From: an uncultured Oscillospiraceae bacterium
Lineage (GTDB): Bacteria; Bacillota; Clostridia; Oscillospirales; Ruminococcaceae
Assembly (NCBI GenBank): GCA_934462925.1
Contig: CAKSIT010000009.1
Span: 62,001 to 126,000, forward strand
Reading direction: 5' to 3'
DNA: 64,000 nt
Numbering within the stretch: position 1 is the stretch's first letter; every line of letters starts with the position of its first letter. Below, piece after piece: positions 58,908-64,000 of this stretch. The notes below the pieces were generated by a model that did not search any database, was not told where the DNA came from, and was given only the letters and a program-made list of their open reading frames with translations. Position numbers and translations under genes: made by a program.

Positions 58908-59426
58908 TCAAATAACGTCTATCTGCACGCCGCGCATTACCGCAAGGGCGCGCTCCTGCGCCTCGGGGTCGGCGGTAAGGCACGCGCGGCTGTCAACCAC
59001 TACGCGGCTTTCGGGCAGCGCCGCCTTTGCAATTATGGCGTTGGAGATAACGCAGATGTCCGTTACAAGCCCGCAGAGCTCTACTTCGCTGTAATACCCG
59101 CGCTTAAGCTCCTTTGCAAGCGCCATTGAGCCGAACGACGGCTTTTTTATCACGATATCCCCCGCCCTTGCCTCGTGCGCCACCATGCCGTAAAGCTCGT
59201 GTCCCTTTGTACCAGCGATACAATGCGGCACGGGCAGCTTTCTGCCCTCGGCGGTTTTAAGGTAGCGCGAGTTGTGCGTGTCCAATGTAAATATTACCGC
59301 GCCGTTGTCCCTGCGCGTCTGCCTTATTTTATCAACGATGATACCGTCAAGCGTCTCCGCGCCCGCAAAGCCGAGCGCGCCGTTCACGAAATCCACCTGA
59401 TAATCAACCACCACAAGAGCCTTCAT
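58908..59426 (-). CDS. pncA: Nicotinamidase
   Basis: A 172-residue cysteine hydrolase of the isochorismatase fold. The triad is Asp8 (VVDYQVDF), Lys94/95 (VIKKPSF) and Cys125 (LVTDICVISNA). Metal-binding residues Asp50 and His52 (LDTHNS) and His68 (VPHC) identify it as nicotinamidase and not isochorismatase. It converts nicotinamide to nicotinate for PncB. It starts 12 bases after glmU, and its own ribosome binding site GGAGGAC precedes ATG 59426. Confidence 0.93.
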   Translation of the reverse strand: MKALVVVDYQVDFVNGALGFAGAETLDGIIVDKIRQTRRDNGAVIFTLDTHNSRYLKTAEGRKLPVPHCIAGTKGHELYGMVAHEARAGDIVIKKPSFGSMALAKELKRGYYSEVELCGLVTDICVISNAIIAKAALPESRVVVDSRACLTADPEAQERALAVMRGVQIDVI

Positions 59427-59438
59427 GTCTGTCCTCCG

Positions 59439-60803
59439 TCACTTTTTCTTCCGGAGCGCGTTTTTGCCCCAGTTTTCGATGATACGCGTCTGCCCGCGCT
59501 CCACCGCAAGCGAGTTTGCGGGTACTTCCTTTGTTATCGTAGAGCCTGCCGCGGTAGTGGCGTTCTCCCCCACCTTAACGGGCGCTATAAGATTTGTGTT
59601 GCAGCCGATGAACGCGTGGTCGCCTATTTCCGTGCGGTACTTGTTTATGCCGTCGTAATTCGCCGTAACGCACCCGCAGCCGAAGTTCACCCCGCGCCCC
59701 ACGTCGCTGTCGCCGAGGTAGGTAAGGTGCGCTACCGCCGTATTTTCGCCGATATCGCTGTTCTTTATCTCAACAAAGTCGCCTATCTTAACGCCGCGCC
59801 TTATGGTAGTACCCGGCCGCAGCTGCGCGAACGGTCCTATCTTCACGTCGTCCTCAACAACCGACGAATACGCCTGCACGTTGTTCAGGATAACGCCGTC
59901 GCCTATCGTGCAGTCCTCGATATGGCTGTTTGCGCCTATCTCGCAGCCCTTGCCTATAACGGTCTTTCCAAGTATCACGGTGTTGGGGAGTATCGTTGTA
60001 TCTACGCCTATTTTTACGTCGGGCGAGATGATTATACCGTCAAGCGAGATAAAGCCCACGCCCTCGTCCATAAGGCGGTAAAGCACGCTCTTTCTCGCGC
60101 GCTCGTTAAGCTCGAAAAGCGCGCTGCGCGAGTTCGCGCCAAGCACGATATCGGGGTTTTCACTTTCGTAGGCGGCGGCGTTGCCTATAAGCTCTATGCA
60201 GTCCGTAAGGTAGTACTCGCCCGCCGCGTTGTTTGCGGAAAGCTTTGGCAGCGTCTGCGCCAGCAGCCTTGAGTCGAACCAGTACGCGCCGCTGTTCACC
60301 TCGCATATTTCGCGCTCCTCGGGGGAACAATCCTTTTGTTCGCGTATCGCGGTAAAGCTGCCGTTTTCGCGGATAATCCTGCCGTAGCCCGCAGGGTCGG
60401 CAATTTTTGCGGAAATTACCGCGGCGGAAGCCCCGCGCGCTTTCATGCAGGAAAGCGCGTCGGCTATCGTGCGCGCGTCGATAAAGGGCGCGTCGCCGTT
60501 TAGTATACAGGTAAAGTCGCAGTCCCGTATAAGCTCCATAGCGCACGCGGCTGCGTCGCCCGTTCCCTTTTGCTCGGGCTGAAAGAACACCTCGGTATTC
60601 CCGCCGCGCTTTGCTATATAGTCCTCGGTCTGCTCGCGCTTATAGCCCGTTACTACCGCGATTCTGTCAAAGCCGTACTGCTCCGCAGCGTCAAGCACCC
60701 AGCCCAGCATGGGCTTTTTAAGCACCTCGCACAAAACCTTGGGGCGCTCGCTTTTCATGCGCTTGCCCGCGCCTCCCGCAAGAATAATGCAGCCTGTTTT
60801 CAT
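59439..60803 (-). CDS. glmU: Bifunctional GlmU (UDP-N-acetylglucosamine synthesis)
   Basis: The 454-residue protein acetylates glucosamine-1-phosphate (C-terminal domain) and uridylates the product (N-terminal domain), giving UDP-GlcNAc for peptidoglycan. The nucleotide motif LAGGAGKRMKSERPKVL (8-24) and QKGTGDAAACA are in the N-terminal half. The C-terminal left-handed beta-helix has the hexapeptide repeats and the catalytic His and Lys segment (VEIKNSDIGENTAVAHLTYL). The start is ATG 60803, since AGAGG lies 9 bases before it; longer in-frame extensions run into the divergent gene. First gene of glmU-pncA-pncB. Confidence 0.95.
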   Translation of the reverse strand: MKTGCIILAGGAGKRMKSERPKVLCEVLKKPMLGWVLDAAEQYGFDRIAVVTGYKREQTEDYIAKRGGNTEVFFQPEQKGTGDAAACAMELIRDCDFTCILNGDAPFIDARTIADALSCMKARGASAAVISAKIADPAGYGRIIRENGSFTAIREQKDCSPEEREICEVNSGAYWFDSRLLAQTLPKLSANNAAGEYYLTDCIELIGNAAAYESENPDIVLGANSRSALFELNERARKSVLYRLMDEGVGFISLDGIIISPDVKIGVDTTILPNTVILGKTVIGKGCEIGANSHIEDCTIGDGVILNNVQAYSSVVEDDVKIGPFAQLRPGTTIRRGVKIGDFVEIKNSDIGENTAVAHLTYLGDSDVGRGVNFGCGCVTANYDGINKYRTEIGDHAFIGCNTNLIAPVKVGENATTAAGSTITKEVPANSLAVERGQTRIIENWGKNALRKKK

Positions 60804-60855
60804 GTCAGTATACCTCTTTATGTAGAATTGTGTTTCGCGCAGAAAGGAGAACGCC

Positions 60856-62073
60856 GTGGATATACTTTTGTACTTCCTGCTGCGCAGATGGTTCTGCGAG
60901 GTGCGCGTTGAAGCGGACCTGCTGTACCTGCGCAAGGGGCTTTTCCTGCGCCGCGAGAGCTTTATAGAGCCGTCTTGCGTGCTGTGCGCGGACATTGAAG
61001 CCACGCCCGTCATGCGGCTTATAGGCGCGCGCAGGGTAACGCTCACCACCCTTTCGGGGCGGTACGAGTTTTTTCTCGCGCGCCGTGAAGCGCCCGCGTT
61101 TTCGGGCGGGTACGTGCTGCGCCCGCGCGCTCTTTCCGTGCTGTACGGCGCTTTTATCGACACCCGCGCGCTCGGCGGCGCGGTAACGTTCGCCTACGCC
61201 CTGCGGCGCGTGGGCAGGTTCTTTGGCAGCGAGTATATAAACGGCGTTCTTGCGGCGATTTCCGACACCGCAGGGGAGCTTTCCCGCGTGCTTGCGTTTC
61301 TGCACGTCGCCGTGCCGCGCTTTACCGCCGCTGCGGCGGTGTTTACGGCTTTCGCGTGGGTAAGCGCGTTCGCCGTAAGGATAGTAAGGCTCTCGCGCTT
61401 TCGCGTGAGAAAGTGCGGCGGGCGCGTGATAATCGCCCACGGCGTTATTTCATTATATGAGCGCGTTATTCCGCTCAATGCGCCCTGCGTGTTCAGCTCG
61501 TGCGACACCGTTACAACGCTGCTTTTCGGCGCGTCGCCCGTGTATTTCGCAGGGGGAATGGCGTTTCCGCCGATAAAACGCAGCCGCCTTAACGCGCTTG
61601 CGCGCTGCGTGTTCGGCTTAACCCTGCCCAAAGAGCCGCTGCGCCCGCCGAAGCGCGCCGTGTTCGGCTACGCCGCCGTGCCGCTGTGGTGGACTGCGGG
61701 GCTTGCCGCAGCCGCCGTTTTCTCCGCCATAATAACGCCGCGCCTGCCGCTAGACGCCGCTTTGATGCGCTCGCTGCTGTGGTGCGCGGCGGCGGGGAGC
61801 GCGTGGCTTACCCTCGCGTACGCACTTTACGCAAAGCGCGCGGAACTTTCCCTTGAAAGCCCCTGCGCCGTTATTTCCTCGCGCAGGCACGCGCGGCTTT
61901 ATACCGCGTTTTTCCGCAGCAGCGCCGCGGTAAGCCGCGAGGTCTTGCAAAACCCGTTCTCACGCCGCGGCGGACTGTGCGACGTTACGGTGTACGCGCG
62001 CGGCTCGCGCAGAATGCGCTTCAGGCTTGCCGAGCGGGCGCAAATCCGCCCGTTCAGCGGCTTCTGTCGATGA
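60856..62073 (+). CDS. Membrane protein with bacterial PH-like domains (YdbT-like)
   Basis: A 405-residue protein resembling the bPH2/YdbT family: domains with an eight-strand PH fold (LLYLRKGLFLRRESFIEPSC, then RRVTLTTLSGRYEFFLARRE; a second copy with GGRVIIAHGVISLYERVIPL) alternate with membrane helices at about 160-180, 275-300 and 310-330. The role of this family is not known. It is very Arg/Ala-rich. The start is GTG 60856 after AAGGAG. It lies between glmU and the decarboxylase gene, with which its 3' end overlaps by 20 bases in convergent order. Confidence 0.75.
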   Translation: MDILLYFLLRRWFCEVRVEADLLYLRKGLFLRRESFIEPSCVLCADIEATPVMRLIGARRVTLTTLSGRYEFFLARREAPAFSGGYVLRPRALSVLYGAFIDTRALGGAVTFAYALRRVGRFFGSEYINGVLAAISDTAGELSRVLAFLHVAVPRFTAAAAVFTAFAWVSAFAVRIVRLSRFRVRKCGGRVIIAHGVISLYERVIPLNAPCVFSSCDTVTTLLFGASPVYFAGGMAFPPIKRSRLNALARCVFGLTLPKEPLRPPKRAVFGYAAVPLWWTAGLAAAAVFSAIITPRLPLDAALMRSLLWCAAAGSAWLTLAYALYAKRAELSLESPCAVISSRRHARLYTAFFRSSAAVSREVLQNPFSRRGGLCDVTVYARGSRRMRFRLAERAQIRPFSGFCR

Positions 62074-63343
62074 TTGCAATCTGCTTTACGCCGTAAAGCC
62101 GCAGCGCGTCCACTACATTGTGGTCTATTATCTCGCCGGGCATTACAAGCGGCACGCACGGCGGGCAGGGCGCGAACAGTCCCGCGCATACCTCGCCGCC
62201 CGCAAGCTCGAGCGGAACGGTCCTTTGCGGTCTGAAAAGCGCCTCTCGCATAGATATGGAAGCCGTGGGCTTTATAACGGGGTACTCAATGCGCGGGAGC
62301 GGGGCTTTCTGCGGCACGAAAAGCACCGCAAGCTCCGCGCGCTCGCAGTCCTTAAGCGTGGTCGCCGATGAAAACAGCAGCACAACGCGGTTCTCGTCCG
62401 CAAGCTCGCACTCAACGCCGCTTGCGCGCAGGCTGCGCGCGTAATCAAAGCCCGAGTGGCCGCTGTCGCGCGCGTTTATCGTAACGCGCAGATGGTCGCT
62501 CTTTTCAAGCGGCACGCCGCGCTCCGTAAGCCGCTGCTTTAGCGCCTTTACATACTCGCACGCGCGCGTAACGCCCTGCACGTCCGCGGCAAGCAGCCCG
62601 TTAAAGCGGTCAAGGCTCTCCAGTATAAGGTAGGAGGGGCTTGACGAGCCGAAAAGCGACATCATTTCCTTTGCGCGCTCGTGCGGCTCTCCCGCCGCAA
62701 AATGCAGGTACGCGCCCCCCGTAAGCACGGGCAGGGTCTTGTGCGCGCTCTCCGCGCTCATCAGCGGGAAGCCAAGCTCCATCGGGTGGAGATACTCCGC
62801 GCCGAGTTTGCGCTTGTCTACAAACTTAAGGTAAGCGCCGTGCGCGTTGTCGATAAGCAGCGGGATATTAGGGCGCACATAACGCCACGTGCCGCCGTAA
62901 TAGTCGATATTCGTCATAAAAACGGCGTCCGCGCCGCGCAGCGAGTCTGCGTCAAGCACAACGTTCGCCCTTAAGTATTCCTGCGGGTAAAGCCACTTTA
63001 TCTCAATGTCGAGAAGCGCCGCAGCCGCAGCAAGGCTCTTGTGCGAGTAGCGCCCCGCGGCTATCGTCTTAACGCCGCGCGCCTTTAGCAGCGCAAGCGC
63101 CGCCTGTATCGCAAGCGTGCTGCCCGCGCACGAGTAGCAGGTCTTTTCCGCGCCGAATATCCTCGCGGCAAGCGCCTCGCTCTGCGCGATAATGCCGCTG
63201 CCCGCGTCCGAATCAAAAAGGCTGTCCGCACCCTCTATCTCGGTGATGTCGTGCGGGAACTCGCCGTTGTGACCCGGCATATGCAGGCGCAGCCTGTTGT
63301 CCTTGGTGTACTTTTCGAGAAAATCACAAATAGGTGTGTTCAT
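62054..63343 (-). CDS. PLP-dependent Orn/Lys/Arg decarboxylase family protein
   Basis: A 429-residue fold-type I enzyme of the short Orn/Lys/Arg decarboxylase group found in Firmicutes (SpeA/YaaO-like). The N-terminal RLHMPGHNGEFPHDITEIEG is diagnostic, followed by AGSTLAIQAAL (phosphate pocket), IDNAHGAYLKF (Asp-Ala-His) and SAHKTLPVLTGGAYLH, where the Lys carries PLP. The substrate may be arginine, lysine or ornithine; it cannot be decided here. It has no wing domain, unlike the inducible enterobacterial enzymes. Located 27 bases after a foldase-like gene on the same strand. Confidence 0.87.
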   Translation of the reverse strand: MNTPICDFLEKYTKDNRLRLHMPGHNGEFPHDITEIEGADSLFDSDAGSGIIAQSEALAARIFGAEKTCYSCAGSTLAIQAALALLKARGVKTIAAGRYSHKSLAAAAALLDIEIKWLYPQEYLRANVVLDADSLRGADAVFMTNIDYYGGTWRYVRPNIPLLIDNAHGAYLKFVDKRKLGAEYLHPMELGFPLMSAESAHKTLPVLTGGAYLHFAAGEPHERAKEMMSLFGSSSPSYLILESLDRFNGLLAADVQGVTRACEYVKALKQRLTERGVPLEKSDHLRVTINARDSGHSGFDYARSLRASGVECELADENRVVLLFSSATTLKDCERAELAVLFVPQKAPLPRIEYPVIKPTASISMREALFRPQRTVPLELAGGEVCAGLFAPCPPCVPLVMPGEIIDHNVVDALRLYGVKQIAIIDRSR

Positions 63344-63370
63344 AGCTTTTCTTTCCTTTTTTAAGTGAAA

Positions 63371-64000
63371 TCAGCCCTCTGCGCTTTCTTCTCCCAGCAT
63401 AAGCGCGTTTCTGTCAATAACGTAGCCGTATTCGCTGCGAAGCTGCTTCAGTTCGTCAACGAGCTTTTGGGATTTGTAGTAATCCGTAAGGTAGCTTACA
63501 AGTCCGTCTACGGTGTTCCGGTACTCCTCGTCGGATACCGTGGCAGGCTCGATATACTTGATTATATGGTAGCCGTAATCCGTTGAGCATACCGCCGTGC
63601 CGCCTACCTCCTCAATGCCGAGCGCGCACTCCGCAAAGCCGTCCATGTAGCGCCCCGTGTCGGGTACTACAAGGTAGCTTATCGTAAGGTCGCTGTCGCC
63701 GCTGTACTCCTGCATAAGCGTCTCGAAGTCCTCGCCCGCGTCAACGCGCGCGTTCACCTCGGCAAGCTTTTCGTCAAGCTCCGCGAGCTTTTCTGCGCGC
63801 AGCTTGTCGGCTTCGTCGTCCTTGCCGTCGTTTCGCAGGTTGTATATGTCCTCGGTATCGAGCGAATCCAGCTTAAGCAGTATATGCTTGACATAACGCG
63901 CGCCCTCGGGCAGGTAAATGCTCTTGTAGCTGTCCGCGTCGTAGGAGGCGGGGTCGCTCTCGTAATCCGCCTTTGCCTGCTCCGCCATGCGCTTTGCGGC
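63371..64000 (-). CDS. Parvulin-type peptidyl-prolyl isomerase (PrsA/SurA-like), C-terminal part
   Basis: The last 209 residues of a foldase, running off the right edge; the frame continues upstream with AAKRMAEQAKADYE. The rotamase core can be seen: ARYVKHILLKLDS (the ARHILV-type first strand), EDFETLMQEYSGDSDLT, a GFAECALGIEEVGG segment, then CSTDYGYHIIKYIEP, the typical end of the domain. A charged helix (about 60 residues, rich in Lys, Glu and Asp) is inserted after the first strand. Such proteins assist folding of secreted proteins outside the membrane. The N-terminal lipoprotein signal expected for PrsA is outside the window. Confidence 0.85.
   Translation of the reverse strand, partial: AAKRMAEQAKADYESDPASYDADSYKSIYLPEGARYVKHILLKLDSLDTEDIYNLRNDGKDDEADKLRAEKLAELDEKLAEVNARVDAGEDFETLMQEYSGDSDLTISYLVVPDTGRYMDGFAECALGIEEVGGTAVCSTDYGYHIIKYIEPATVSDEEYRNTVDGLVSYLTDYYKSQKLVDELKQLRSEYGYVIDRNALMLGEESAEG

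Noticed and set aside
62054..62073. Overlap of the PH-domain protein and decarboxylase 3' ends as a sign of a frameshift
   Set aside because: Both C-termini look natural, and convergent overlaps of this size are common in compact genomes.

Overview
The window looks like a chromosomal segment of an anaerobic, endospore-forming Clostridia-class Firmicute, most likely a gut Oscillospirales/Ruminococcaceae relative. This is inferred from gene content: spoIIE, a GTP-type PEP carboxykinase, a GH130 glycoside phosphorylase, a small Cys-rich DUF6472-like protein, clostridial-style type IV pili without an outer-membrane secretin, sigma-A promoters of near-consensus form and strong AGGAGG ribosome binding sites. 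Coding DNA is fairly GC-rich while intergenic DNA is AT-rich. I saw no rRNA, tRNA, prophage, CRISPR array or transposase gene.

Layout. 1-2,520: glycogen synthesis (glgB then the start of glgC, minus strand). 2,630-5,080: spoIIE, behind a promoter with the long spacer known for Spo0A-controlled promoters. 5,130-8,500: housekeeping run (TPR protein, dCMP deaminase, rsmA, a membrane protein, an acetyltransferase and a decayed second acetyltransferase). 8,590-12,360: gltX-metG. 12,400-15,530: GH130 enzyme, a lipoprotein split by a one-base frameshift at a C7 tract, and a secreted protein separated from it by a palindromic mini-element. 15,547-17,500: pckG. 17,714-20,713: a cobalamin riboswitch and an operon encoding two extracellular proteins built from the two domains of animal intrinsic factor/transcobalamin. 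20,973-24,283: adaptor, ABC permease and D-Ala-D-Ala carboxypeptidase. 24,420-26,910: pyrE, a CofE-like ligase and a secreted-filament-like protein.

26,949-41,626 is a complete type IV pilus locus: two pilins, pilT, pilB, the prepilin peptidase, two minor pilins, a 750-residue PilX-like protein with a cysteine-rich insert, PilO, a PilM-PilN fusion and PilC. 41,877-47,675 holds nadE, two membrane proteins and polA. 47,800-55,900 holds a YbjN-like protein, an ECF transporter S component, ttcA-NUDIX-def, a chemotaxis receptor, a DUF1015 protein and a serine hydrolase. 55,905-60,803 is glmU-pncA-pncB plus a repeat-containing protein of unknown role. The right end holds a PH-domain membrane protein, a PLP decarboxylase and a truncated foldase.

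The most unusual material is non-coding. A palindromic element of about 120-195 bp occurs four times (7,378; 12,215; 20,746; 24,459). In three of the four copies it is bracketed by two copies of the local transcription terminator hairpin, and the hairpin sequence differs at each site, as if the element inserts at terminators and duplicates the whole hairpin. Two further palindromic mini-elements (14,545 and 31,904) belong to other families. The riboswitch-controlled intrinsic-factor-like operon is the strongest protein-level novelty.
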